Shown here: one piece after another, positions 7,594 to 17,427 of the stretch
Layout of the letters: each line of letters opens with the position of its first letter
Position numbering within the stretch: position 1 is the stretch's first letter
Source: Methylovulum sp.
Lineage (GTDB): Bacteria > Pseudomonadota > Gammaproteobacteria > Methylococcales > Methylomonadaceae
Assembly (NCBI GenBank): GCA_030653435.1
Contig: JAURZI010000108.1
Span: 1 to 64,000, forward strand
Length of the DNA: 64,000 nt
Direction: 5' to 3'
Translations under genes and position numbers: made by a program
The notes under the pieces: generated by a model
The model's input: the letters and a program-made list of their open reading frames with translations, nothing else
Told to the model about the DNA's origin: nothing
Database searches by the model: none

Positions 7594-7628
7594 GGGGTAA
7601 CTCCATTAAGGGGTAACTCAGTTACCCC
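7594..7628. repeat. Repeated GGGGTAACT sites at the integrase start
   Basis: Two direct copies of GGGGTAACT lie at 7594-7602 and 7610-7618. The second forms a perfect inverted pair with AGTTACCCC at 7620-7628. These overlap the integrase start region. They could be arm sites for the integrase or an operator for self-control. Confidence 0.5.
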
Positions 7629-7688
7629 CAATGCTACCCCAACTCAAACCGGATTCCAATGTATCCCGCTGCACTTCTCTGGACAATA

Positions 7689-7723
7689 AAAAACCCGCTA
7701 AGCCTTATGACTTGCGGGTTTTT
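7689..7723. terminator. Bidirectional terminator-like hairpin
   Basis: AAAAACCCGC at 7689-7698 pairs with GCGGGTTTTT at 7714-7723 around a 15-base loop. With A and T runs on the two flanks it can act in both directions. It lies between tRNA-Leu and the integrase gene. Confidence 0.6.
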
Positions 7724-7754
7724 GTACTTCTTTGCACATCTCTGTACTAATGTC

Positions 7755-7841
7755 TGGTACCGAGGGCCGGAATCGAACCGGCACGGAGTCACCCCCACCG
7801 GATTTTGAATCCGGCGCGTCTACCAGTTCCGCCACCCCGGC
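7755..7841 (-). tRNA. tRNA-Leu, anticodon CAA
   Basis: An 87-base class II tRNA with an encoded CCA (complement of 7755-7757). The acceptor stem pairs GCCGGGG with CCTCGGT, including G-T pairs. The anticodon stem CCGGA/TCCGG encloses TTCAAAA, so the anticodon is CAA and it reads UUG. A variable arm and a T-arm with GGTTCGATTCC are present. Its 3' end is the likely attachment site of the mobile element on its left. Confidence 0.95.
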
Positions 7842-7929
7842 AAAGAAGAAATATTATAAGCAATCTTTATCAAAAAAACCACTATATTTTTAAGATGTTT
7901 TCATCAGCCCAAGCTGCTAATATTGCGGC

Positions 7930-8952
7930 ATGAAAAAAACTGATTTTAACTACCTGCTGCCCAATGCATTAATCGCACAAAATCCTTTAGCAGAGCGTTG
8001 CGCTAGCCGTTTGTTATGTATGGAACGAAACACCGGGCACGTCAACGACAAGCTGTTTGCTGATTTTATTGATCTCATCAATGCAGATGATTTGCTCGTA
8101 TTTAACGATACCAAAGTGATCCCGGCACGGCTGTTTGGCAAAAAACAAAGTGGCGGCAAGGTTGAGATACTCATTGAACGCATCCGGGGCGAGCATCTGG
8201 CTATTGCCCATGTCAAAGCCAGCAAACCACCCAAAGCAGGCGCGTTGATTGGGCTGGACAATGGCTTTTACTGTGAAGTGCTGGGCAGATCAGATGATCT
8301 GTTTGAGTTGGAGTTTAAAGGTGATAACACTCTATTGCAGATATTGGGGCAAGTCGGCCATATTCCTCTACCACCTTATATTACCCGCGCCGATGATGAA
8401 TCCGACTTAATGCGTTACCAAACCGTATTTGCCAGGACTGAGGGAGCCGTGGCCGCACCGACAGCAGGGCTGCATTTTGATCTGGCAATGATGGCAAAAA
8501 TTAAAGCCAAAGGCGTGCACACTGCATTTGTAACCTTGCATGTGGGCAGCGGCACATTCCAACCCGTCAGGGTTGAAAATTTAGCAGACCATTTAATGCA
8601 CAAAGAATATTTTGCCGTAACTCCGGCGGCCGCAACGGCGGTGCATGAAGCCCGCGCAAGAAACGGACGCGTGATCGCCATCGGTACCACAGCGGTCAGG
8701 GCATTGGAATCGGCGTCTAAAAACGGCATGCTGGAGCCCGGTTTCGGTGAGACTGATTTATTTATCACCCCAGGCTATCAATTTAAATCCGTCGATGCGA
8801 TGCTAACTAACTTCCATCTGCCAGAATCGACCTTGCTGATGTTAGTTTCGGCATTTGCAGGTTACCAACCGGTTATGGCCGCCTATCGGCACGCTATCGC
8901 TCAGTCTTATCGGTTTTTTAGCTACGGTGATGCAATGTTTTTGAGTGGCTGA
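7930..8952 (+). CDS. queA: tRNA preQ1(34) S-adenosylmethionine ribosyltransferase-isomerase
   Basis: A 340-residue cytoplasmic enzyme of queuosine synthesis. It transfers and isomerises the ribosyl part of SAM onto preQ1 at tRNA position 34, giving epoxyqueuosine. Full length for the family, opening with FNYLLPNALIAQNPL. Conserved blocks include DDLLVFNDTKVIPARL, VFARTEGAVAAPTAGLHF and TNFHLPESTLLMLVSAFAG. The tgt and yajC genes that often follow are absent. It converges with mnmE, 36 bases away, and neither has a clear terminator. Confidence 0.97.
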   Translation: MKKTDFNYLLPNALIAQNPLAERCASRLLCMERNTGHVNDKLFADFIDLINADDLLVFNDTKVIPARLFGKKQSGGKVEILIERIRGEHLAIAHVKASKPPKAGALIGLDNGFYCEVLGRSDDLFELEFKGDNTLLQILGQVGHIPLPPYITRADDESDLMRYQTVFARTEGAVAAPTAGLHFDLAMMAKIKAKGVHTAFVTLHVGSGTFQPVRVENLADHLMHKEYFAVTPAAATAVHEARARNGRVIAIGTTAVRALESASKNGMLEPGFGETDLFITPGYQFKSVDAMLTNFHLPESTLLMLVSAFAGYQPVMAAYRHAIAQSYRFFSYGDAMFLSG

Positions 8953-8988
8953 CTTATCCGCCATGACAAGAAACAACCCACGCGGCTG

Positions 8989-10323
8989 TTATTTTCCAAT
9001 ACAAAAATTGGAAAAAATCTTCCCCAGCAAGTCATCTGAGCTGACTGCACCGGTAATTTCAGCTAGGCTTTGTTGGGCCTGCCGTAAATCTTCGGCGACA
9101 AGCTCGCCTGCACGGCTGGTTTGTAATTGTGCCAATGCGCTGTCAACAAACTCCAGGGCTTTCGCCAAGGCTTCCAAATGCCGTCTTCTGGCAATAAACA
9201 CATTTTCACCAACAGCATTGAAACCGACGCTTTGTTTAAGATGCCCAATCAATAAGTCCATGCCCGCACCGGTTTTAATCGACAGGTAACAACAGATACC
9301 TTGTTCGGTTTGCTCCAACTTCGGGCTTAAGCCTAACAGGTCTATTTTGTTGTATATCCGCGTGACATCAATTTCCTTGGGCAAGGTTTCCATTATTGAT
9401 TCGCTTTCTGGCTCCCCGACATCAACCAGCAGCAGCACTTTGTCGGCTTTGTGGATTTCTTCCCGCGCCCTACGCATGCCTTCCCGCTCTACTGGATTAT
9501 CGCTTTCCCTTAAGCCTGCGGTATCGATAATATGCAACGGCATGCCATCCAGTTGTATGCGTTCGCGCAGAACATCGCGGGTAGTACCGGCCATATCGGT
9601 GACAATTGCGGCTTCGTGTCCTGCCAGCGCGTTGAGCAGACTTGATTTGCCGGCATTTGGTTTACCGGCCAACACAACCGTCATGCCGTCGCGCAATAAA
9701 CGGCCTTGTTGCGCGGTTTTCTGGATTTGTCGGATGCGTTCCAATAAGCTGATGATACGCTTTTCTACCACGCCATCGGTCAGGAAGTCGATTTCTTCAT
9801 CGACGAAATCAATCGCCGCTTCGACGTAGACCCTAAGTTCAGTGAGCTCCTCTACCAGCGCATTGATTTGCCTGGAAAAAACGCCTTGCATGGATCTTTG
9901 TGCTGAACGCACAGCTTGTTCGGTGCTGCTTTCGATTAAATCAGCAACCGCTTCAGCCTGGGCCAAATCCAGCTTGTTATTAAGGAAAGCGCGTTCGGTA
10001 AACTCCCCTGGATTGGCCAGCCTTGCGCCTAATGACAAGACCCGCCGCAACAGCATGTCCTGCACGACTGAGCCGCCGTGCCCCTGCAATTCCAAGACGT
10101 CTTCGCCCGTATAGGATGCCGGTGCAGAAAAATAAAGCGTGATACCTGAATCCAGCATTGAACCGTCGGCGTCAAGAAATGCCGAATAACAGGCTGTCCT
10201 CGGCGTTAAGGGTTTGACTAATAGTTGCTTGGCGATATCTGCTACCAACGGGCCTGATATGCGGATGACGCCAACACCGCCATTCCCTGGCGGCGTTGCA
10301 ATTGCGGCAATGGTATCGGACAT
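8989..10323 (-). CDS. mnmE: tRNA modification GTPase MnmE
   Basis: A 444-residue GTPase. With MnmG it makes the 5-carboxymethylaminomethyl group on U34 of several tRNAs. The N-terminal folate-binding domain (about 1-118) starts with [19 protein letters not shown]. The G domain, inside a helical domain, has G1 [10 protein letters not shown]3 DTAG and G4 NKID. The last residues are FCIGK, the family's C-terminal CxGK catalytic motif. It is the last gene of the rpmH-rnpA-yidD-yidC-mnmE run, 18 bases after yidC. Confidence 0.98.
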   Translation of the reverse strand: MSDTIAAIATPPGNGGVGVIRISGPLVADIAKQLLVKPLTPRTACYSAFLDADGSMLDSGITLYFSAPASYTGEDVLELQGHGGSVVQDMLLRRVLSLGARLANPGEFTERAFLNNKLDLAQAEAVADLIESSTEQAVRSAQRSMQGVFSRQINALVEELTELRVYVEAAIDFVDEEIDFLTDGVVEKRIISLLERIRQIQKTAQQGRLLRDGMTVVLAGKPNAGKSSLLNALAGHEAAIVTDMAGTTRDVLRERIQLDGMPLHIIDTAGLRESDNPVEREGMRRAREEIHKADKVLLLVDVGEPESESIMETLPKEIDVTRIYNKIDLLGLSPKLEQTEQGICCYLSIKTGAGMDLLIGHLKQSVGFNAVGENVFIARRRHLEALAKALEFVDSALAQLQTSRAGELVAEDLRQAQQSLAEITGAVSSDDLLGKIFSNFCIGK

Positions 10324-10341
10324 TAAGCCCTACCCAAAAGC

Positions 10342-12054
10342 TTAAGGTGCTTCAGCAATAGTTTTGGTGATATACCATTGTTGGATGATCGATAAGGTGT
10401 TATTGACCACCCAATACAAAACTAGGCCAGCCGGGAAAAACAGAAAGAACACCGTAAAGACCAAAGGAAACATTTTCATGATTTTCGCCTGGAGAGGGTC
10501 TATAGGCGCCGGGTTCAGGCTTTGCTGGATTTTCATCGTCGCGCCCATAATCACCGGCAAGATATAGAACGGATCCTGTACCGATAAATCCTGTATCCAT
10601 AGCATGAAAGGCGCTTGACGAAATTCCACCGTTTCACTCAAAACCCAGTACAACGACATAAATACCGGGATCTGTACCAAAACCGGCAAGCAGCCACCCA
10701 AAGGATTTACTTTTTCCTTTTTGTACATTGCCATCATTTCGGTATTAAATCGCTGCCTGTCATCCTTAAAGCGTTCTTGTAACTCTTTAAGGCGGGGCTG
10801 AATTTTACGCATTTTCGCCATGGATTTGAAACTGGCTTGTGACAATGGGAAAAACAGCAATTTGATGCACAAGGTCACACCGATGATGGCAACGCCCCAG
10901 TTGCCCGCCAGATCATGAATCCGGTTTAATAACCAGTATATCGGCTTACCAATAAAGGTTAATACACTGTAATCGACGGTAAGCTCAAGGCCAGTGGCTA
11001 TTTTTTCCATCACTGGCTGGATTTTTGGCCCTGCAAACAAATGGGCAACCCATTGTGCAGCTGAACCGTTATCGACGTTGACAATAGGGGAATATGAGCC
11101 GATCACATAACGGCCATCTTGCAACTGTTTGGTATAAAAATGGTTTTCCTGATCCGCCGGTGGAATCCATGCAGATGCAAAATAGTGCTGGATCATCGCC
11201 GCCCAACCGCCTTGCGTGGATACCTCAAGATTTTTATCCGCCATATCGTCAAAACTGACTTTTTGGTATTTGTCCTTTTGAGTATAAACAACGCCTCCAT
11301 CGTAAGCCCGCATACCACCGGTCAGCATGTTGCCCTTATTTTCCGTGTCCTGAACTCGCAACAATTGGCTATATTGGCGACCAGACCACGCTTTTCCCGT
11401 GTCATTCTTGAGCTCTTGTGCCAGGGTTATTTCATAGCTGCCCCGTTTAAAAGTGAATGTTTTGCTGACGTTTAACCCTTGACCATCCGTCCAGGTTAAG
11501 GGCACCGTCAAGCTATCTTGTCCGGGCTGAAGGACATAACTGTCCTGGGTGCTGCTAAAAGCCGTGTAATGGTTGGGCGCTGCCATTTGGTCGCTGCCTG
11601 CAATCAAGCCGCTCTGGGCGGCAAACATTTTTTCCGGGCTGCTATTAAACAATCTGACCGGCGCGCGATTTTTTTCTGCCGTGTCTAATCCAATCATGGT
11701 ACGGAGATGATTGACGACCGAATTATCTTGTTCAACGGGATAATCCAGCAAATCCAATGTGCGGATAGTGCCGCCTTGGGTGTCAATTTCTAGGTTGATG
11801 ACATCGGTTTTAACGGTGATGATTTTGGCTGTGGGTAGTGTGGAGGCCGGTAATGTGGCGCTATCTTGTGTTGCCGTTTCAGTAGTTGGCGCGACTGCGC
11901 TTGCCGTCGATGGTAAATCTTCTTTAGCAGCCTCTGGGCTAGTGACTTCAGCAGCAACTTCAGTCTTTGGACCATAATCCTGCTCCCAAGCCTGTGTCAG
12001 CATCAAAACCAGCATTGCAAACGTTACGATTAAGACAAATCTTATATTATCCAT
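10342..12054 (-). CDS. yidC: Membrane protein insertase YidC
   Basis: A 570-residue inner-membrane insertase and chaperone, acting alone or with SecYEG. It has an N-terminal membrane segment (about 5-20), a large periplasmic domain (about 100-345) and five C-terminal membrane segments carrying the conserved [21 protein letters not shown] and [12 protein letters not shown] regions. I chose ATG 12054, which gives [10 protein letters not shown], rather than an upstream in-frame start at 12090. That start overlaps the end of yidD by eight bases, so translation is probably coupled. Confidence 0.97.
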   Translation of the reverse strand: MDNIRFVLIVTFAMLVLMLTQAWEQDYGPKTEVAAEVTSPEAAKEDLPSTASAVAPTTETATQDSATLPASTLPTAKIITVKTDVINLEIDTQGGTIRTLDLLDYPVEQDNSVVNHLRTMIGLDTAEKNRAPVRLFNSSPEKMFAAQSGLIAGSDQMAAPNHYTAFSSTQDSYVLQPGQDSLTVPLTWTDGQGLNVSKTFTFKRGSYEITLAQELKNDTGKAWSGRQYSQLLRVQDTENKGNMLTGGMRAYDGGVVYTQKDKYQKVSFDDMADKNLEVSTQGGWAAMIQHYFASAWIPPADQENHFYTKQLQDGRYVIGSYSPIVNVDNGSAAQWVAHLFAGPKIQPVMEKIATGLELTVDYSVLTFIGKPIYWLLNRIHDLAGNWGVAIIGVTLCIKLLFFPLSQASFKSMAKMRKIQPRLKELQERFKDDRQRFNTEMMAMYKKEKVNPLGGCLPVLVQIPVFMSLYWVLSETVEFRQAPFMLWIQDLSVQDPFYILPVIMGATMKIQQSLNPAPIDPLQAKIMKMFPLVFTVFFLFFPAGLVLYWVVNNTLSIIQQWYITKTIAEAP

Positions 12055-12283
12055 TCTTATTATTACCAAATTTTTCTGGAACGGGATCAATGCCCCCCCT
12101 ATGAAAGGGATGGCATTTTAATAATCTTCTGAGAGTGAGATAGGAGCCGGCAACAGCACCGTGGCGCTGGAGAGCTTCCAAGGAATAAGTTGAGCAGCTT
12201 GGATAAAAACGACAGTTAGGCCCAAGCATGGGACTGATAAAGTATTTGTAAAACTTTATAATTGCTATGAGTATGAAGCGCAT
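12047..12283 (-). CDS. yidD: Membrane protein insertion efficiency factor YidD
   Basis: A 78-residue protein that assists YidC-dependent insertion at the inner membrane. It has an amphipathic N-terminus ([16 protein letters not shown]) and the hallmark [15 protein letters not shown] followed by [14 protein letters not shown]. It overlaps rnpA upstream and yidC downstream, the usual compact order. Confidence 0.96.
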   Translation of the reverse strand: MRFILIAIIKFYKYFISPMLGPNCRFYPSCSTYSLEALQRHGAVAGSYLTLRRLLKCHPFHRGGIDPVPEKFGNNKNG

Positions 12284-12645
12284 CGGTTTACCAACTTCAG
12301 CCAGTGTTTTTCCAATGACTTTCTTAATGATTCCAACGGTGCATCGACGGCTTCCCTGCGGGCCAAAACAACAATATCCATACTCCCCAAATGTTGTTGT
12401 AGCCTGAAATTTTCCCGGACAGTTCGTTTAATCACATTCCTGTGCACGGCTTTTTTTATATTTTTTTTGGCTATCGCCAAGCCTAGCCGGGGATGATCCA
12501 AATCATTTGTTATCGCTAACAAGGTAAAATATTGGTCACTTGATTTTACAGGCTTAGCAAAAACTTTTTTATATTCAGCAGGTTTTTTTAACCGACACTG
12601 CGGGGGGAAACTAAAATCGTTGTTCGCCACACCACCGGCACTCAA
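12265..12645 (-). CDS. rnpA: Ribonuclease P protein component
   Basis: About 126 residues. It is the protein subunit that binds the 5' leader of precursor tRNA with the RNase P RNA. The basic RNR motif is present as [14 protein letters not shown], and the N-terminal pocket as [19 protein letters not shown]. The start is uncertain: TTG 12645, eight bases after rpmH, or GTG 12630. The 3' end overlaps yidD by 19 bases. Confidence 0.95.
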   Translation of the reverse strand: MSAGGVANNDFSFPPQCRLKKPAEYKKVFAKPVKSSDQYFTLLAITNDLDHPRLGLAIAKKNIKKAVHRNVIKRTVRENFRLQQHLGSMDIVVLARREAVDAPLESLRKSLEKHWLKLVNRCASYS

Positions 12646-12653
12646 CAGGCTGT

Positions 12654-12788
12654 TTAAACCGTTAACTTGTAACGTCCTTTGGCCCTACGCGCATTTAACA
12701 CCTTACGCCCACCTACGCTAGCCATTCTGGTGCGGAAGCCATGGGTTCTGACGCGTTTAATTTTACTGGGCTGGTATGTTCTTTTCAT
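12654..12788 (-). CDS. rpmH: Ribosomal protein bL34
   Basis: A 44-residue basic protein of the large subunit: [18 protein letters not shown] to KGRYKLTV. The start at 12788 fits the family exactly, although the frame is open upstream to 12914. It is the first gene of the run and has a strong promoter upstream. It is divergent from dnaA. Confidence 0.99.
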   Translation of the reverse strand: MKRTYQPSKIKRVRTHGFRTRMASVGGRKVLNARRAKGRYKLTV

Positions 12789-12842
12789 TGTTGTTAAACC
12801 TAATCGGTGAATGTTATCAAAAACGGATAAAAAAGACGTTGG

Positions 12843-12871
12843 ATGATAAAATAAACTATCTGGACTGTCAA
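12843..12871 (-). promoter_or_regulatory. Sigma-70 promoter of the rpmH operon
   Basis: On the minus strand a perfect -35 TTGACA (12866-12871) is followed after exactly 17 bases by TATCAT (12843-12848). It is 55 bases upstream of rpmH and should drive rpmH-rnpA-yidD-yidC-mnmE. Confidence 0.75.
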
Positions 12872-12954
12872 TTCTATAGTGTAATGTTTTATTGCTGTAT
12901 AGTGGCAATACCACCTATTCTCTTACCTCACAAATCAATATCTTATCTACTTCA

Positions 12955-14271
12955 ATGAGTTCAATTTGGGATAACTGCCTTGCCAAGCTTGAAAATGAAA
13001 TCTCTAATGCAGATTTCAGCACCTGGATACGCCCGCTACAAGCCATAGAAAGCAATGGGGACATTAAATTACTGGCACCTAACCGTTTTGTACTGGATTG
13101 GGTTAAACAGCATCATTTTGTCAAAATAGAAGAGTCCATACATGAATTTTCCAACGGGGCTTTAACACTAACGCTGGAAATAGGTTCTAAAAAATCGGTG
13201 GCGCCTATCGCGGCAAACAGGTCAAAGCCTACCGAAACCAAAAAATCCACGCCCAATTTCCTTAATAAGGCATTTACCTTCGATAATTTCGTCGAAGGTA
13301 AATCCAACCAATTGGCGCGGGCAGCTTCTCTTCAAGTGTCTGAAAACAGCGGCAAAGCTTATAACCCGTTACTGATTTACGGCAGCTCAGGACTAGGAAA
13401 AACGCATTTGATGCACGCAATAGGCAATGCCGTTTTACATAAAAATCCATCGGCCAATATCGTTTACCTGCATTCTGAGAAGTTCGTCCAGGATATGGTA
13501 AGAGCCTTACAACAAAATACCATAGACGCTTTCAAGCAATTTTATCGCGCCATTGATGTGCTGCTGATCGACGATATCCAGTTTTTTGCCGGCAAGGAAC
13601 GCTCACAGGAAGAGTTTTTCCATACCTTCAATACCTTGTTGGAAAAAAAACATCAAGTGGTTTTAACTTGTGACAAATATCCAAAAGAAATCATTGGGCT
13701 GGAAGACCGTTTGAAATCGAGGTTCGGTTGGGGGTTGCCCGTTTCGATAGAGCCGCCTGACATGGAAACCAGGGCGGCTATTTTGATGAAAAAGGCGCAA
13801 CTGGTTAATGTTAATCTCGCCCAGGAAGTCGCTTTTTTTATTGCCAAACGCATTCCGTCTAATGTCAGGGATCTTGAAGGCGCCCTGCGCCGGGTCATTG
13901 CCAACGCACAATTTACTGGCCGGGAAATCACCACAGAATTTACCAAGGAAGCGCTGCACGACTTGATTTCCCTGCAAGATAAGTTGGTCAATATAGACAA
14001 TATCCAAAAAACAGTTGCGGAATATTTCAAAATTCGCGTTGCTGATTTATCGTCAAAAAATCGCAAACAAACGATCACCCGCCCACGACAAATAGCGATG
14101 ACCTTGGCCAGGGAACTGACCTCGCATAGCTTTCCTGAAATAGGCAGCGCCTTTGGCGGCCGCGACCACACTACCGTAATGAATGCTTGTAAAAGAATTA
14201 ATGAATTAAAAGAATCTGACCACAAAATAGCTGAAGACTACTCTAATTTGCTAAGGACTTTATCTCATTAA
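12955..14271 (+). CDS. dnaA: Chromosomal replication initiator DnaA
   Basis: A 438-residue AAA+ initiator that binds DnaA boxes and opens the origin. Domain I (1-85) starts [13 protein letters not shown]. After a short linker the AAA+ domain has Walker [16 protein letters not shown], Walker B LLIDDIQF and [14 protein letters not shown]. Domain IV ends with the DNA-binding signature around [13 protein letters not shown] and [13 protein letters not shown] chose ATG 12955 from the family N-terminus. The gene sits alone, divergent from rpmH and about 14 kb from dnaN, so it is outside the classic dnaA-dnaN-recF-gyrB run. Confidence 0.99.
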   Translation: MSSIWDNCLAKLENEISNADFSTWIRPLQAIESNGDIKLLAPNRFVLDWVKQHHFVKIEESIHEFSNGALTLTLEIGSKKSVAPIAANRSKPTETKKSTPNFLNKAFTFDNFVEGKSNQLARAASLQVSENSGKAYNPLLIYGSSGLGKTHLMHAIGNAVLHKNPSANIVYLHSEKFVQDMVRALQQNTIDAFKQFYRAIDVLLIDDIQFFAGKERSQEEFFHTFNTLLEKKHQVVLTCDKYPKEIIGLEDRLKSRFGWGLPVSIEPPDMETRAAILMKKAQLVNVNLAQEVAFFIAKRIPSNVRDLEGALRRVIANAQFTGREITTEFTKEALHDLISLQDKLVNIDNIQKTVAEYFKIRVADLSSKNRKQTITRPRQIAMTLARELTSHSFPEIGSAFGGRDHTTVMNACKRINELKESDHKIAEDYSNLLRTLSH

Positions 14272-14296
14272 CGGCGATAAGCAGAGCAATCCTGTT

Positions 14297-14560
14297 TTAC
14301 AGCGCGAACAATACATGCGGGTGATCAGTCAAGTCCTGATAAATAGCATCAAGCTGCTTTTTACTGGTCGCTTCTATCGTGACCGTCACCCCCATATAAT
14401 TGCCACCTTTGCTAGGCCGGGTTTTAACGGATTGGGGGTCTATATCGGGCACATGGCGGCGGATAATTTCTATAACCAGCAGGTCGAGTTCGATATCGAC
14501 TTTGCCCATGGCCTTAATAGGAAACTGACAGGGAAATTCCAGCAGACTTTCTTCGCTCAT
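14297..14560 (-). CDS. ybeD: DUF493 (YbeD-like) protein
   Basis: An 87-residue ACT-like regulatory protein: LEFPCQFPIKAMG, then SKGGNYMGVTVTIEA, then LDAIYQDLTDHPHVLFAL. YbeD is widespread, and its biochemical role is still unclear. The start at 14560 overlaps the dat stop by four bases. It is found beside D-amino acid and lipoate genes in other gammaproteobacteria. lipB and lipA do not follow here. Confidence 0.92.
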   Translation of the reverse strand: MSEESLLEFPCQFPIKAMGKVDIELDLLVIEIIRRHVPDIDPQSVKTRPSKGGNYMGVTVTIEATSKKQLDAIYQDLTDHPHVLFAL

Positions 14561-15402
14561 GATAATGATTGTTTGTAAGCTTGAAATAATTGGTCCATGT
14601 TTTGCCACAGCGGGCCGGGTTTGCCGTCCGCTACCGGCTGACCATCGAGTTCAACGACCGGAATGATTTCACGGGTAGAACTGGTCACCCAAATCTCTTC
14701 GGCCGACTTGAACTGAGCCAATGAAATAGCCTCCTCGCGGCAAGCAATATGGTTTGTTTGGGCAATCTCCAGTATCACATCGCGGGTAATACCGGGCAGG
14801 ATGTCATGGCCTTTTGGCGGTGTGAGCAACACGCCGTCTATCACGGCAAACACATTGCTGGCGGCGCCTTCCGTCACATAACCATCCCTAACCAGAATCG
14901 CTTCGGCGCTGCCCTGGTCTAAAGCCTCCTGCCGATGCAGAATATTCGCCAATAAGGTGATCGCCTTGGCATTGCACAGTTTCCAGCGGCTATCGTCCAT
15001 CGTGACAGCTTTAATGCCCGCGTCTCTGCCTGCAAACGGCATAATGTTTGAGCACATCGCGAATACAGTAGGCTGGATGTTTTCCGGGAAGGCATGGTCT
15101 CTTTTGACAGCTACGCCGCGTGTAATCTGAAGATAAATATACTGGTTCTGACCGGCATCCAGTAACGGCGCAAGAATGGCTTGCCATTGTTCGCGCGTGT
15201 GGGGGTTTGCCAATCGGATAGCCGCCAGGCTGTTGTCCAGGCGTTCCAGGTGCTGCCGCAAATAAAATAAGCGTCCATGATAAGCCGGAATCACCTCATA
15301 AACGCCATCCCCAAATAAAAACCCCCTGTCCATGACGGATATTTTTGCTTCATTCAGCGGCAAGTATTGGCCATTCAAATAAACAGTTTTATTTTCCAGC
15401 AT
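14557..15402 (-). CDS. dat: D-amino acid aminotransferase
   Basis: A 281-residue PLP enzyme of fold type IV that interconverts D-amino acids and 2-oxo acids, such as D-alanine to D-glutamate. Visible are MDRGFLFGDGVYEVIPAYHG near the N-terminus, the region of the PLP lysine (CNAKAITLLANILHRQEA), and EGAASNVFAVIDGVLLTPP. Its start overlaps the dacA stop by 14 bases, so the two are coupled. Supply of D-alanine and D-glutamate for the wall fits its place next to dacA. A branched-chain aminotransferase is the main alternative. Confidence 0.9.
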   Translation of the reverse strand: MLENKTVYLNGQYLPLNEAKISVMDRGFLFGDGVYEVIPAYHGRLFYLRQHLERLDNSLAAIRLANPHTREQWQAILAPLLDAGQNQYIYLQITRGVAVKRDHAFPENIQPTVFAMCSNIMPFAGRDAGIKAVTMDDSRWKLCNAKAITLLANILHRQEALDQGSAEAILVRDGYVTEGAASNVFAVIDGVLLTPPKGHDILPGITRDVILEIAQTNHIACREEAISLAQFKSAEEIWVTSSTREIIPVVELDGQPVADGKPGPLWQNMDQLFQAYKQSLS

Positions 15403-16561
15403 CTGATTTCTCCAGCATCATCATTGCGCCATCATAAAGTCTGCGGACTATATTGCCTAACTCCACTGGTTTCAATGCAACCAGATCTTTGTTGATAAGT
15501 TGTTCATCTTTTAATTTAACGTTGACAGAACCGAATTTATCGCCCTCCTTGACCGGTGCCGTAATTTTTTTGTCTATGTTGATCTCGGCCTTAAGATCGT
15601 TGTAATGGCGACGCGGGATCGTCACATATAAATCCTCGGCTAATCCTAACGGCACATTTTTGTTGTCCCCTTTCCACACCCTGGCTTCGCTTAAAGGCGT
15701 TTTGCCTTGGTATAAACGGTGCGATTCAAAAAAGCGAAAGCCGTAATTCAGCAAATTCTGGTTTTCATTGGCTCTGGCATTAACCGTTTTTGCGCCCATA
15801 ACGACGGAAATAAGCCGCATGTTTTCCCTGAGCGCGGATGCAACCAGACAATAACCGGCCTCATCGGTAAACCCGGTTTTAACGCCATCAACCGATTCAT
15901 CCCGCGACAGCAATTTGTTACGGTTATGCTGGGTGATTTTATTAAACGTGAATTCTTTTTGCGAAAACCAGCGGTAGTAATCAGGGAACTCTCGGATTAG
16001 TGCAGAGGTTAGCGTAGCCAAATCCCGTGCCGTCGTATAATGGTCTTCAATAGGCAGACCGTCGCTATTTTTAAAATGGCTGTTAGTCATGCCCAGCCTT
16101 GCCGCATGCTGGTTCATCATATCGGCAAACGTGCTTTCGTTGCCGGCAACATGTTCCGCCAGCGCAACGCTGGCATCGTTGCCTGATTGAATGATGACAC
16201 CTTTCAACAAATCTTCCACTTTGACTTGTCCGTTGACTTCAACAAACATCCGCGAACCGGATGTCGCCCATGCCTTCTGGCTGATAGTGGCCAGATCATC
16301 CAAGTGCAAGTGGCCGTTGCTGATTTCCCGAAAGACCACATAAACAGTCATGATTTTGGTGAGACTGGCAGGAGCCAGCTTAACATCCGCATTGTTTTCT
16401 GCCAGAATTTTGCCCGTGTGATAATCCTGCAAAATATAAGCACTGGCATCAATAGTGGGGGCTGGAGGCGTTGAAATTTCTGTGTCGTCTGCGTTCGCTG
16501 GAAAAACAGCGACCTGCAAGCCCAAAAATAGAAACAAGGTAATGTGTTTAAAAAATGTCAT
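15389..16561 (-). CDS. dacA: D-alanyl-D-alanine carboxypeptidase (PBP5/6 type)
   Basis: A 390-residue periplasmic serine carboxypeptidase that trims the terminal D-Ala from peptidoglycan stem peptides. It has a signal peptide (about 1-24), the SxxK motif ASLTK with S66 and K69, SGN in QSGNDASVALAEH, and KTG in DGVKTGFTDEAGY. A C-terminal beta domain (about 280-370) and an amphipathic end (RRLYDGAMMML) anchor it to the membrane face. It sits with wall genes in the same direction, but a gap of over 300 bases separates it from rlpA. Confidence 0.96.
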   Translation of the reverse strand: MTFFKHITLFLFLGLQVAVFPANADDTEISTPPAPTIDASAYILQDYHTGKILAENNADVKLAPASLTKIMTVYVVFREISNGHLHLDDLATISQKAWATSGSRMFVEVNGQVKVEDLLKGVIIQSGNDASVALAEHVAGNESTFADMMNQHAARLGMTNSHFKNSDGLPIEDHYTTARDLATLTSALIREFPDYYRWFSQKEFTFNKITQHNRNKLLSRDESVDGVKTGFTDEAGYCLVASALRENMRLISVVMGAKTVNARANENQNLLNYGFRFFESHRLYQGKTPLSEARVWKGDNKNVPLGLAEDLYVTIPRRHYNDLKAEINIDKKITAPVKEGDKFGSVNVKLKDEQLINKDLVALKPVELGNIVRRLYDGAMMMLEKSDAGK

Positions 16562-16899
16562 TGCACTTTAGGGATGATATGAACGGAATAAAACGAACCT
16601 TTATTGTATCATGGGTTTTAGGTTTGTCCGGTTTCAGTAACAGTCCCGCGAAACAGCCCGGACACAATGGATATAGCCTTGTAGATATAAGGTGTTACGA
16701 CGAAAATCCAAGCTGCTTACGGTAAGTGGCAAGGCTGCTAGTCGGGGTGCGAAACCGGTCTGTGGCGATGGTTGATGTGGATGCGGCAAGAAAACGGCAG
16801 ACTGCCCGACAATACAGTATGCAATGGGTGTTAAGGCAAAAAACGGCAGGCTGCGGCAACAAGGCCGCTTAGCCCGGATACGCGCGGCAGTTGTGGTGG
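16562..16899. other. Gap without a recognised feature
   Basis: 338 bases between dacA and rlpA. No frame with a credible start is seen and no repeat stands out. There are several imperfect GC-rich stems, including two CGGCAGxCTGC-type stretches near 16796 and 16844. A dacA promoter is likely within it, but none could be picked with confidence. Confidence 0.4.
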
Positions 16900-17427
16900 T
16901 TAACCTGGGTTGTTATTGGTTTGAAACAGGGATTCATTAATCACTAGCGGCGTGATTTTTATAGATCCTGTCCCTGATTTTTGAATACCCAGCTCTTTGG
17001 CAGCGGCATAGGATAAATCCATAACCCGGTTACCGTGGAATGGCCCCCTGTCATTAATCCTGACAATAACGCTGCGTTTATTTTTTACATTGGTGACTTC
17101 GACATAAGATGACAAAGGCAAGGTGTTGTGTGCGGCAGTCATCGCATACATATCGTAGCGTTCGCCGTTCGCTGTTTTCTTACCTTGAAACGCATCGCCA
17201 TACCATGACGCCATACCATGTTTGCCGTCGCTGTGCTTCGCCACATGGTGGGCTGATCTTGAACTGTGTTTACTATGATGCCTGGATTTGCCGATGTGGC
17301 GGCTATGGGTCTTCGCTGAGGCATGTTTGGCGCTGCCGTGTTTGGCTGCCGCTTCAGCGGTTTTGATTGGGTTTGAAAAATAACCGCATAGAACAATAAT
17401 TGAAATTGCTGATATGAGTTTATTCAT
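16900..17427 (-). CDS. rlpA: RlpA-family septal ring lytic transglycosylase
   Basis: A 175-residue exported protein. A signal peptide (1-26) is followed by a low-complexity stretch very rich in His, Lys and Ser (about 27-70). A double-psi beta-barrel then starts at GMASWYGDAFQGKKTANGE and contains the aspartate in RINDRGPFHGNRVMDLS. RlpA cleaves naked glycan strands at the septum in Pseudomonas. The SPOR domain of long RlpA proteins is absent. The His-rich linker is odd and might bind metal. The start overlaps the mltB stop by four bases. Confidence 0.93.
   Translation of the reverse strand: MNKLISAISIIVLCGYFSNPIKTAEAAAKHGSAKHASAKTHSRHIGKSRHHSKHSSRSAHHVAKHSDGKHGMASWYGDAFQGKKTANGERYDMYAMTAAHNTLPLSSYVEVTNVKNKRSVIVRINDRGPFHGNRVMDLSYAAAKELGIQKSGTGSIKITPLVINESLFQTNNNPG

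Noticed and set aside
13653-14225. A 190-codon frame antisense to dnaA
   Set aside because: It lies wholly inside dnaA, which is certain. Its translation has no family features.
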